From contig JALGPY010000001.1 in assembly GCA_023055425.1 (NCBI GenBank), forward strand, positions 137,045,368 through 137,109,367: a DNA stretch of 64,000 bases, given 5' to 3'. Positions within the stretch are counted from its first letter, which is position 1; every line of letters begins with the position of its first letter. Below, piece after piece: positions 55,333-64,000 of the stretch. A program made the position numbers and the translations under genes. The notes beneath the pieces are model-generated. The model was not told where the DNA came from. It did not search any database and worked only from the letters and a program-made list of their open reading frames with translations. The DNA comes from Linanthus parryae (Eukaryota; Streptophyta; Magnoliopsida; Ericales; Polemoniaceae).

Positions 55333-57286
55333 TGTTGGGTTGTGACTTGAATCTAGAGGCGGCAAAATTATGGGGCGGTTGTGTATTATTATGATGGGCT
55401 GGTTGCTTTGTCTTGGAGGCCAAGCTATCTTCTAATCACATGTCGCTATATAAAGAAGTTTTTGGTACTCACAATACACACATACACGCACAGAGATTTG
55501 ACAGTGGGTTGAGAGTTATTGTTCGGAGAACTTTTCTAGTGGTGTGTGTGCGTGGGTGTTTGGGGTGGCCGCCGTGGCCGTTGTGGCCACGACGTGCATT
55601 GTAATCGGGTTCTCTTCTCAATAAAATATCTTGTTCTGATCGTGGAGGTAGCTAGCGGGTTCGTTACGAATTCGTTAGTGAGCCACGTTAAATATATGTC
55701 TCGTTCTTGTTTTGCTTTCGTCGTTCTTGCTCGAATACCCTCAGGTTATAACAAACTGGTAACAGAGCTCTGAAACCGGAGTTCTGTTATAACAAACTGG
55801 TATCAGAGCCAGGTTCCAAGATCCGGGTGGATCAAAGAGATAGGGTTTCACGTTTTGGTGGAACGCAAAGCCAGGGTTTCGAGATTCAGGGGGAGCAGGC
55901 TTCGGGAGGTTGGGTTTCGAGATTCCACCACGAACGATGTCTGGTTTGGCGAAAAAGATCGATTTTTTCGTGAGAGAGAAGCAGGTACACCCACCATATG
56001 AAGCCCCTTAGAGGGCGCTATCCGGGCTCTGTTTGGAGCAATCTGGCGCGCATTTGATTAGGCGTGCAAGGGATCTGGAAAATCCAGCACGCATTCGGTA
56101 CTAGCGCGAATCTGGCGATTCACGTGCATCTGGCGTTCTGGCAATTGACATTCAGGCGCAATCTGGCTCCCGGCGTGGAGCATCTGGCATGAGAATTGAA
56201 TCTGGTTCTGGCTCATGCGTTCCAGGAACTCGTTGGAGTTGAAGCAACGACATGAAGCTCTGTCGTGTGAGATTTCTGGCACGCGCATCTGGTTCTGGTT
56301 CTGGCGCGCATTATGCACGAGTTTTGTTCTAGCGTGCATCTGGTTTTGGAGCGTGTACCATGACACGCATTGAGCTTGCATCTGGCACGATCTATTTCTA
56401 GCGAGCTTCTGGCGCATCTGAGGCATAGGGGGCGCTTCTGGTATGACAACTTGAGCACTCGTCATTGGTGCATCTGGTCTGAATGACATCTGGGCACTTA
56501 TCATGGTGCCTCTGTCTGGTGCAATTGGGCGCATTGGGAATACATTCGGTCATGCTTTCTCAGTGAATGTATTCGAGTCTGGTTCGGGGTGGAGCACTTT
56601 TTTCTGTTTCCAGAAGTGCAACCACATCAGGCGCATTCGTTGCAGGAACACATGGTAGTTGGAGCAACGATTTGGTGATTCGGGTTTCTCATAAAGCTGC
56701 GCCAGATTTGTTCAGAGAGGCGTGCTCGTTTCTGATTCTGGGAGAAGCATCAGTTCGGATTTGAGAAGAGAAGCATCAGGTTCTGGTTTCGGGTAGGTGA
56801 GATGATTCAAGTCAAGGTGGAGATTTATTGGGTTGTGACTTTAATTTAGAGGCGACAAAATTATGGGGCGGTTGTGTATTATTATGATGGGCTGGTTGCT
56901 TTGGCTTGGAGGCCAAGATATCTTCTAATCACATGTGGCTATATAAAGAATTTTTTGGTACTCACAATACACACATACACGCATAGAGAATCGACAGTGG
57001 GTTGAGAGTTATTGTTCGAAGATCTTTTCTAGTGGTATCTGTGCGTGGGTGTTTGGGGTGGCAGCCGTGGCTGTTGTGGCCACGACGTGCATTGTAATTG
57101 GGTTATCTTCTCAATAAAATATCTAGTTATGGTCGTGGAGGTGTCTAGAGGGTTCGTTACGAATTCGTTAGTGAACCACGTTAATATCTGTCTCGTTCTT
57201 GTTTTGCTTTCGTCGTTCGTGCTCGAATACCCCCAGGTTATAACAAACTGATAACAGAGCTCTGAAACTGGAGTTTTGTTATAACA
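55333..57286 (+). mobile_element. Miniature Copia derivative (TRIM/LARD-like), 1.95 kb
   Basis: LTRs 55333-55794 (462 bp) and 56826-57286 (461 bp) are flanked by GTCGA (55328-55332 and 57287-57291). The left LTR is followed by TGGTATCAGAGCC, the tRNA-Met type primer site. A polypurine-like AAGTCAAGGTGGAG precedes the right LTR. Each LTR has a GCTATATAAAG box and an AATAAAAT signal. The interior is about 1 kb: a Copia leader, a gag-like start (ATGTCTGGTTTGGCGAAAAA, about 55937), then a run of diverged short repeats around TCTGGCGC / GCATCTGG (56,040-56,540). It has no pol. Confidence 0.85.
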
Positions 57287-57439
57287 GTCGAGACAAAAAT
57301 CACCCCTGTCAGTGGATGAACGTTAGACGGAAAGCACCCCTCGGTTACAATCAATTAGTATGGGGGTGTAATTTGTCTTCTTTATGACCATTTTACCCTT
57401 ACTTGTATTTTCGTGTTTATTATGTTGATGTTCTTGGTG

Positions 57440-57612
57440 TCCAGCACAACAACTACCACCATAACCACCACCCCACTACCACAACCACCACCACCACAAC
57501 CACAATCACAACCACAAGCACAAGCACAAGCACAAGCACAAGCACCAGCACAAGCACCAGCACCACCACCACCACCACCACAACATCAACATCAACATCA
57601 ACATCAAGATTA
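57440..57612. repeat. ACC/ACAAGC microsatellite-like tract
   Basis: Runs of CCACCA, ACAAGC and CATCAA units. Repetitive ORFs in two frames come only from this composition. Confidence 0.85.
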
Positions 57613-58747
57613 GTATAAAAAAATTCCTCAATTGAGTCGAATTGACTGAGACCTATTTGAGTCTCGAATATGAGTCTCGAATCGAATTAGACGGCAACGA
57701 ACTTGCTGTCCTTCAACTGGGTCGAATTGACAACGGAATATAAGTAAAGGCCACCATACTTGAACACCAATTTGCAAGACCTAGAATCGTCTTCTACTTT
57801 TGGTGACATAGGGGGAGGTAATGGAGGGAGATCACCAGTAAAACAACCTGGTTTTGACAGTTCACCTGGTTGGTGAAAAATGAGATCACTCATCACCAAG
57901 AGATAAAGAAAAATCAGTCACCCCTTTTCTAGAAAAAAATTAGTCACTCCTTCCCTTCGATCTGAGCCACAAAGAACAACAATCAGGTGATCTGATGAAC
58001 CAAATCTACCTATTAATTCAACTCTAGACCAAGAACGCAATGATCGACGATGTAGAAAATCAAACGAAGCAGCCCCCTCCTCTCGACCCACCACGGAGCA
58101 ATAACCAACCAAACCCTACCCTTATCTTCTCTGCCCTCTTGAGATCGATTCCGTATGGGACCGCATCGGCTTGATGTCCTTCAACTAGGTCGAATTGACG
58201 AGACCCAAGAACCCGCTGGCGTGACCCAGATTTTGCGAATTGGCGGAGGAATTGGGGAGGGGTAGGTGGTGATGGGAGGAGAAGAGAGAGGGAAAGAGAC
58301 GCACGCCACCTCACCACCTCTGTTCGTTCGGACCGACGCCGCCTCACCACCGTCATCGCCAGATTCTCTCTTTCGTTTTTGTTACTCGATATGTTGAGAG
58401 AGAGGGGGGGAGGGTGAAAAAGATCTTGATCTGGAATGACGGAGGTGGTGGGATAAGGTCTGACGGGGAAGAAGGCTTCTGGGTTTCGCGAGAGTGAGAG
58501 AGAGAGACAGAGGAAGAGTTTAGGGTTAAGAGAGAGAGAGAAGCGATGGTAGAATGACGTAATAAGGAGAAGAAAACATATATATAGTAGGGTATTTTTT
58601 TTATTTGAGGGTAAAATGGATATTTAGCGTTTTCGTTAGTCACCGTTAGTCACGGTCAACTGACAGGGGTGGTTTTTGTATATCCCCGAACACGAGGGTT
58701 GTTCTTGTATATAAACCATACTCGAGGGGTGGTTTTTGTCTTTTACC

Positions 58748-58976
58748 TTATATTTTATTATAATCTTTTCATGGATCAAAAACTTATAGGGAACCCCTCC
58801 TCAAATTATGCATCGGAATCCATTTCTGATTATTAGCACTAATAGAAAACCCGGTTGGCGTAATAAGCCAAAAGCACACAGCCTCGTACACACCTGTATA
58901 ACCACAATAATTATCAAGGGATGGTGCAAAGACATTAAAAATGTTATCCAAGTTTTTGCAATAGAGATGACAAAAG
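58748..58976. other. Short spacer, nothing recognised
   Basis: AT-rich sequence between the long-TIR element and the next LTR element. No gene or repeat seen. Confidence 0.5.
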
Positions 58977-58981
58977 TAGAT

Positions 58982-60677
58982 TGATACGGGTCACGTATCA
59001 GTACTATCTAGTTATATATTTAATTATGTTAGTTGGCTATTTAGTGATCCGAGCTTGTCCCCTAGGAGTCTAGGGTTTGTCAGTTTATCTTATATAAATA
59101 TTGTCATCTCTCATTATTATGCAGTCAATCAATAAAGAAATCATTCTCTCAACCCTTAAACTCTTGTATCACTGTGCTCTCTCTTTTACTCTCCCTTTAT
59201 TTAATCAGTTTCTCAATTTATCGATATGTATAACATATCAATTGGTGCTTTCATTGAGAGAATGGTGGACACGGGTAATTTACATCGCGCCGTTCTCGGA
59301 CTCAGTGAAGAAGAACGCAACGTCATCAAAAGACTCATTGACAAACTTGATAATATGCAGAAGTGTTGGGCAGAAGAAGACGCCGCGCTGCAAGCGACCT
59401 TCCCAAACTTTGAAAAGTTTAAAAGGGAGTTCTAGCGCGACACAAGACCACACCGCCGCTGCCTCCACCTACTCACAACACCCAACCGGAATCCATGGTC
59501 GCCAAGGCCACTACCATGGCTGACCAGAAGCAGCCCCATCGATGCCCGCAAACAGTCACGGCTGCCTCTGACCGCGGCATAGAAACAGACCCATCCACCA
59601 TCACATCTGCTGTTAAAATCACAAAAACCACCAACGTCGGTCTAGATCCTGATCGGACCACCACCACAACCAACCGGCGACCAACCTCCTCAAACGCCGC
59701 CACCAACACTTCCTTCGCAGGCGGCCATCACCCAGGAGCTCCTTGCGACGCCCACAACCCAGTGAGAGTCGCTCTCTCATTCATCGGCGAACACCCAGAA
59801 GCAACGGATCAAATCGTTCGCCCTTCCTTCGTTCTAGACACCGCCCGGCCCACAGGCTCCCTCCGACGACCTCCTCCAATGATCTCCGGCGTCGCCCGAT
59901 CTCCAATCGCCGGTGACTTCGAGCCTCAACCGCCATATCCAAACTCCCAACACCACCACCGGCCAAACCACCGCTCCAGCCGCTGAATCCGTCATTCCAG
60001 CCACCTCCGGAAGGTCCGGCGAAGTCCGACGACCACCCTCCGGCCAAAGCAGGGCCCGTCGCCAGCAAACAGCCGCTTTCACGCCACCAGATTTGCCACC
60101 ACCAACCCGGATGGGTTCTTCTCAGCAGATGGGTTTTAGGGTTGGCCAACTAATTGGGCTGAAGTCACTTTTGGGCCTTCCATATTTCCATGGGCCTATC
60201 CTTTCATCTGGGCTCACTTTCAATTTTCAATTTAATGCCCACTCGGGCCTTTTTATTTTGGGCTATTTGTTGTGAAGAGAATATTTGGGCTTAGTGCTCA
60301 TTTGGGATTACAATGTGAGCTTCTCAAGTTTGTCCGATGCCAATTTGATCCGGGAAAGAATATTTCGGATTTTTCAACATCCGCCTTGAGGACAAGGCGG
60401 TTTTCGAGCGTGGGGAGTCGATAGGGGTCACATATTAGTATTATCTAGTTATTTATTTAATCATATTATTTGGTTATTTTGTGATCCGGACTTGGCCTGT
60501 AGAGTCTAGGGTTTTTCCGTTTAGTTATTTAAGTATTGTCATCTCTCATTATTATGCAGTCAATCAATAACAAAATCATTCTATCAACCCTTAAAATCTT
60601 TTCTCTCTTTGCTCTCTTTCTCACTCTCTCCCTTTATTTTATCAGTTTCTCAATTTGTCGATACGTATAACGTATCA
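58982..60677 (+). mobile_element. Miniature LTR retrotransposon, probably Gypsy-derived
   Basis: LTRs of 259 bp at 58982-59240 and 60419-60677 are flanked by TAGAT (58977-58981 and 60678-60682). The left LTR starts TGATACGGG and ends CATATCA. A primer-site-like ATTGGTGCTTTCATTGAGAG follows immediately, and GAGCGTGGGGAGT precedes the right LTR. LTRs are clearly diverged, so it is an old insertion. The interior is about 1.2 kb and C-rich. Its first ORF (59226-59435) gives FIERMVDTGNLHRAV, and the rest is Pro/Ser/Thr-rich. No RT or integrase is present. Confidence 0.82.
59495..59986 (+). CDS. Low-complexity ORF in the miniature LTR element, unrecognised
   Basis: 163 codons rich in Thr, Pro and Arg, in the sense of the element. 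No zinc knuckle or other domain. It could be a decayed gag remnant. Opposite-strand ORFs across the same bases (59473-60149) are equally open, so composition alone may explain it. Confidence 0.25.
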   Translation: MVAKATTMADQKQPHRCPQTVTAASDRGIETDPSTITSAVKITKTTNVGLDPDRTTTTTNRRPTSSNAATNTSFAGGHHPGAPCDAHNPVRVALSFIGEHPEATDQIVRPSFVLDTARPTGSLRRPPPMISGVARSPIAGDFEPQPPYPNSQHHHRPNHRSSR

Positions 60678-60920
60678 TAGATCTTGTTTCCAATAATGTT
60701 AGTGAATTTTCTACTAAGATTCCCCATTTCTATTCGTTATCATTCCGAAGTCATCATCTTTGGATTAACATAGAAAGTTCACAGTTGGAGGGTTGTTAAC
60801 GACAATAGTAATTCCGACCTGAACGTCGGATTGTGCTACACTAGCCAAGCCCAAAGAGAATATTGTAAACTGATGAACCAGATTATAGCAACTTGTGAGT
60901 ACTACTATCTTACAACTACA

Positions 60921-61367
60921 GGTTAGTTTGGTAATGTTGTGGAGGTTTAGAAAGCTGCTGTGTAGAAAGCACTGTGAGAAACCTGCTGTGAGAATCTACA
61001 CAAAAATTGTTCGATAAAATCCGTATAAAATTTGCTGTGAAAAAGCAGTTTTGACATCAGTGTGGGGTAATTAGTGTTTTAGACTTTATGTTAATGTCAA
61101 AACGACCATTTAAGACATGGTATAATAAATAGTACTATTACAATAAAATATTATTTATATTTGTTAATGGATAATGATGTCAAACGATTAATTAATCAAA
61201 AATTAAGTCGTAGAAAGCAATCCCTCCCTTGATTTTCAAAAACTGTTGTGGGTAAGCAGTTGCTTTCTAGAAAGCAGGAAAATAGAACTTTATCAAACAC
61301 AAAAATACTGTTTCTGAATTCGAAAACCAGTGTTTAAGAAAGCCAAATCATTACCAAACGGGCTCTA
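60921..61367. mobile_element. MITE-like element with short inverted ends
   Basis: Left end GGTTAGTTTGGTAATG and right end CATTACCAAACGGGCTC are imperfect inverted repeats. Inside them, AGAAAGCTGC / GCTTTCTAGAAAGCAGG-type motifs recur. About 447 bp, AT-rich and non-coding. No clear target duplication. Confidence 0.5.
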
Positions 61368-61499
61368 TATTGGTGTACATATATATAGATAGATTAACTA
61401 GCTCTCTCTCTCTCCCTTCCAACAACTTTTTGGTATTTTAACGAATTAATGATCATTTGTACAATCTTAACATTGAGTTGATAAGGATTTGGGGCACAT

Positions 61500-61910
61500 A
61501 ATGTTAGCAAATTATGTGTAGTACCCAATGGGGTGTACACATAATTAGTCACATACCGTAAGGGGGTTAGCTGCAATTAGATACAAATCCTAAGGGAGAC
61601 AGCTGTAATAAGTTATAAGTATGTCTATATAACGAGTCAGTCTCCTATTTATTTAGTGCTATTCATAACAGAAGAATAAAACAGTTTATCCTCTAGAAAT
61701 CGTAGCCTCTCTCTCTAACTCACGTCCATATATGGAACGTGGTGTGAATCAAAGAGTTCATCCTAGTGATTCGCTCTAGATTTTTCGGAGCAAGACGAAG
61801 GTAAAGGCATGTGAAAGGAAACAACAACTACGATCATCATCCGCTGCGTAAAAGCTAAGGAGAAGAGGCAAACGCTCGAATCTTCCACTTTAATCTTGCG
61901 TTTAGATCTA
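61500..61910 (+). repeat. Possible solo LTR
   Basis: Starts near TGTTAGCAAATTATG and has GTCTATATAACGAGTC (about 61,622) as a TATA-type box. AGAATAAAACAG (about 61,672) follows, then a leader-like stretch. It reads like a plant Copia LTR, but no partner and no target duplication were found. Confidence 0.35.
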
Positions 61911-61934
61911 TGTATGTTTAGATCAGTTCTCCCT

Positions 61935-62515
61935 TCACATACATACCTCGAAAGTTAAAATTATTCCAGTGGAAGGTGTTACAAAATTCATTACCAGTTG
62001 TTGCAGCTCTCAAACTAAAGGGATGTGATGCTGATGAAATGTGTCCCCCCTGTGGTGATAGCCTTGAAACTGAATTTTCATTTATTAGAAGTTGCTCTCT
62101 TGCTACACAGGTCTGGAAATTATCCCTTTCCCGTTTCATAGCTAAAATACCAACTAACACTGCCTTATTTGACTTGTGGTTTGAGCTTAACAACGAATTT
62201 GAAGAGGCTGGCATTGTGTTATCTGCTACGGGCATCTTTATCTCTATTTTGTGAGAAATTTGATAATCAATGAGTGAAAAGATGTTTAACAATATTTCTT
62301 GGAAGCCAAACTGGATTGTGTCAAAAGTAGTCTCAAGATTTTATGAATATATTGAAGCCAACAAAGGGCCTTCTCAAGCCACTCTCTCTGACGGTGTTGT
62401 TTCTTCATGCTCCCCCCCCTCCGACTTCTTTATTTACACAGATGCTGCAGTTAGACCCAAGCTGAACAAAGGAAGTATTTCTGATATTTTATTAAGTAAA
62501 GTGGGATCCATATAG
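61935..62515 (+). pseudogene. LINE 3' remnant: zf-RVT domain and start of RNase H
   Basis: Translation gives KLKLFQWKVLQNSLPVVAAL, then CPPCGDSLETEFSFIRSC and ATQVWKLS. This is the zinc-binding reverse-transcriptase tail (zf-RVT) of plant L1-type elements. A stop-containing linker follows, then SDFFIYTDAAVRPKLNKG, the first strand of the RNase H domain. The upstream RT and downstream RNase H are missing. Plus strand, inactive. Confidence 0.7.
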
Positions 62516-63240
62516 AAGAAAAGCTCAAGAATTATCAGTCATATCACCCAATGAAATACATCGTGTGCCTGGTAGGGGTAATTTGGTCTGTTTACAGAGA
62601 AGTGTAATTTTTTTTATTTTGAAGTAATGGGAGTAATTTGGTCATTTAATGTTACCATGACTCGATTATGAAGATTCATTAATTTATTTGCGCCTTAGTC
62701 GGACTTCTTGAAATTCAATTCATGAATTTCACTTTTTACTCCTAAATATCTTTACCTAATTTTGTCCTAATTTTTTTCCAAAACAATTACCACAATTAAA
62801 GTTCTTGTACCTAGATGTTTTATCTATATTTTACTACACCAAGTAATAATCATAAATATAGATAGCATCCTCAAGTTTCAAAATTTCTATCATCCCTCTC
62901 AAACCTATTCAAAAGAATAACCAACAATTACCCATTAGTAATGTTGCATTTCCTTCCCACTAAAATGAAACTCCCACTACATTTGACTCTCCACTACAAA
63001 TAATTAAACCCCTTCAAGCAACCACTAGTTACAATACCCATATGTTCCAATAAAATCCCAAAACCCATCGCCATTTTCTTCGCCATCACCATCTTTTTCT
63101 CCCAACTCTCTCCCTCTCGCTCGCATGACGTTGCTTGGACCGTCCTAGAGTAGCTTGTAGTCCCTACAAAGACCTTCCGTTCCAGTTCGACGCCACAGAG
63201 ACAGCCTAGTTCGTCGCCATCGTTGCGCGCCACGCTGTTA
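62516..63240. other. Spacer, nothing firmly recognised
   Basis: AT-rich to about 62,990. From about 63,065 it becomes C-rich, with a signal-peptide-like plus-strand reading (AIFFAITIFFSQLS) that soon hits a stop. Confidence 0.4.
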
Positions 63241-63341
63241 TCCTTACATCAATCTGTTGATCTATATTTATCGTCTTACAGTGACTTCATTGATGAGGGC
63301 AACGTCTACCCGTATGAGACAACTCTTGCTTTTTGCAGTTT
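63065..63341 (+). pseudogene. Possible fragment of a host gene exon
   Basis: Plus-strand readings give a hydrophobic start (AIFFAITIFFSQLSPSRSHD), stop codons, and then YSDFIDEGNVYPYETTLAF. A good donor follows (TTCAAG/GTGAGT, about 63,348). It looks like a decayed first exon of a secreted or membrane protein. I do not recognise the family, and frameshifts are needed to join the pieces. Confidence 0.25.
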
Positions 63342-63654
63342 TTTTCAAGGTGAGTAAATATGCCTGGTCTGGTGCGCTTATCCCCCTTTCGTGTGAAAAT
63401 GGTTTCTGTGTTATTTTGTCTCTACATGTAATCCTACTTCACATGCTTTTACTTGAAAAATCGATTTCGTTTATCCATGTAAATTTGATTGGAACTCTCA
63501 CATGAATTAAAAATATGTAATAACGTAAAGTGAAATAGTTTTACGGAAAACCTGATAATGGTTATTGGTTTGGCTAGCGTTGACTATGTTTAATCGGCCG
63601 ATTTTATTTAGCTCGGCCGCAATTTGTCACGATTCGATCCTAGTACTCACATTT

Positions 63655-64000
63655 CACTACAACAAATACTGCCTCCGTTGACAGCAAAAGTTGTCGGTAG
63701 ATAGCCTAAACTTGTCGGCATATATTCTATCGACAAAAAACTGTTTGTCTATCTGTAGTCGCTACAACTCTGTCGTTAGAGTGATACTCGACAAGCATCC
63801 TGTTTGTCGGCTGAAAGAGTAAGAAACGACATAAATTTATGTCGGGAGTTTCTATCTAGTGACTATTTTTTATCGTCGCATTTAAAACTGGAGACAAACA
63901 TATATTCATGTGTAGTTAGATATATGGTATCCAAAATTGTCACTAGAAGAGAAGTTTGTCGGTACTTCATCTTTCTTGTGACGTTCGTGCTTGTCACCTT
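63655..64000 (+). mobile_element. Start of a second CACTA element, cut by the window edge
   Basis: Begins CACTACAACAAATACTG at 63655, a CACTA terminus of a different family from the one at 14976. TTGTCGG / CGACAA motifs recur inward as subterminal repeats. The rest lies beyond the window. Confidence 0.75.

Larger units (their letters stand above)
55245..58747. mobile_element. Long-TIR DNA element (Mutator-like?) containing a Copia-derived miniature
   Basis: The left end (55245-55338: GGTAAAAGACAAAAAACACC, CCTCGAGTACGGG, GTGTTCGGGGATATACAAAA) is a near-complement of the right end (58655-58747: CCCCGAACACGAGG, CATACTCGAGGGGTGG, TTTTTGTCTTTTACC). TIRs are about 90 bp. A clean target duplication is not visible in the AT-rich flanks. 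After removing the nested Copia miniature the element is about 1.55 kb. Minus-strand ORFs at 58060-58356 and 58353-58643 are low-complexity and unrecognised. ACC-repeat sequence fills 57,440-57,610. Confidence 0.68.

Noticed and set aside
57403..57618. Thr-rich and Pro/Gln-rich ORFs
   Set aside because: Both are frames of the same ACC/ACAAGC microsatellite.
58060..58643. Minus-strand Ser/Leu/Arg-rich ORFs in the long-TIR element
   Set aside because: Low complexity from AGAGAG runs. No captured host gene could be recognised.
59473..60149. Minus-strand Gly/Trp-rich ORFs
   Set aside because: Antisense to the C-rich interior of the miniature LTR element, with no domain features.
1..64000. tRNA, rRNA and organelle-derived insertions
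   Set aside because: I looked for tRNA-like cloverleaf ends and conserved rRNA or plastid phrases and saw none. Primer-binding sites only resemble tRNA 3' ends.

Overview
The window is a stretch of flowering-plant nuclear DNA, probably eudicot. The evidence is a spliced DUF247-type gene, plant-specific transposon families (CACTA, Tat-like Gypsy, Ale-like Copia, RepHel/RPA Helitron, Mutator-like and hAT elements), AG/GT introns and AT-rich spacers. It is almost entirely nested transposable elements. The one recognisable host-type gene is the DUF247 gene on the minus strand at about 9.8-12.9 kb.

Layout. 1-1.7 kb: degenerate minus-strand Gypsy pol, interrupted by a 581-bp hAT-type element. 1.8-9.7 kb: an old plus-strand Copia element, broken first by a 1.6-kb terminal-repeat element (2572-4197) and then by a young Ale-like Copia (4380-9163). 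The Ale-like copy has 122-bp LTRs without visible differences and a TTATC target duplication. 9.76-12.88 kb: the DUF247 gene, whose N-terminal part is built from tandemly copied small exons. 13.1-14.8 kb: a diverged direct repeat. 14,976-37,679: a CACTA transposon (CACTA...TAGTG, AAA duplication) with a damaged transposase gene, an 11-exon TNPA-like gene, subterminal repeat arrays, and an 11-kb Tat-like Gypsy element (25,621-36,654, ACTGG duplication) nested inside. The Gypsy element is transcribed leftward. It has a collapsed gag-pol, a 54-bp tandem satellite, and an antisense intron-containing gene with a plant-mobile-domain-like head and a coiled-coil tail.

39,860-54,372 is a minus-strand Helitron (TC...CTAG, inserted between A and T). 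It carries a RepHel gene with HUH, two-tyrosine and helicase motifs, plus an RPA70-like gene whose 3' half is a series of small repeated exons. Near its 5' end lie a Mutator-like element and a second, inverted Helitron 5' end. 55.2-58.75 kb: another long-TIR element containing a 1.95-kb Copia-derived miniature. 58,982-60,677: a miniature LTR element with a TAGAT duplication. After it come a MITE-like element, a possible solo LTR, a LINE 3' remnant, and the start of a second CACTA element at 63,655 that runs off the window.

Nearly all element genes are damaged by nonsense codons, frameshifts or deletions, so few copies here look autonomous. The recurring unusual theme is tandem amplification of whole small exons, seen independently in the DUF247 gene, the Helitron RPA-like gene and the Helitron RepHel N-terminus. 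All calls were made by eye from translations and repeat matching. No database search was run, and family names rest on recognised motifs.
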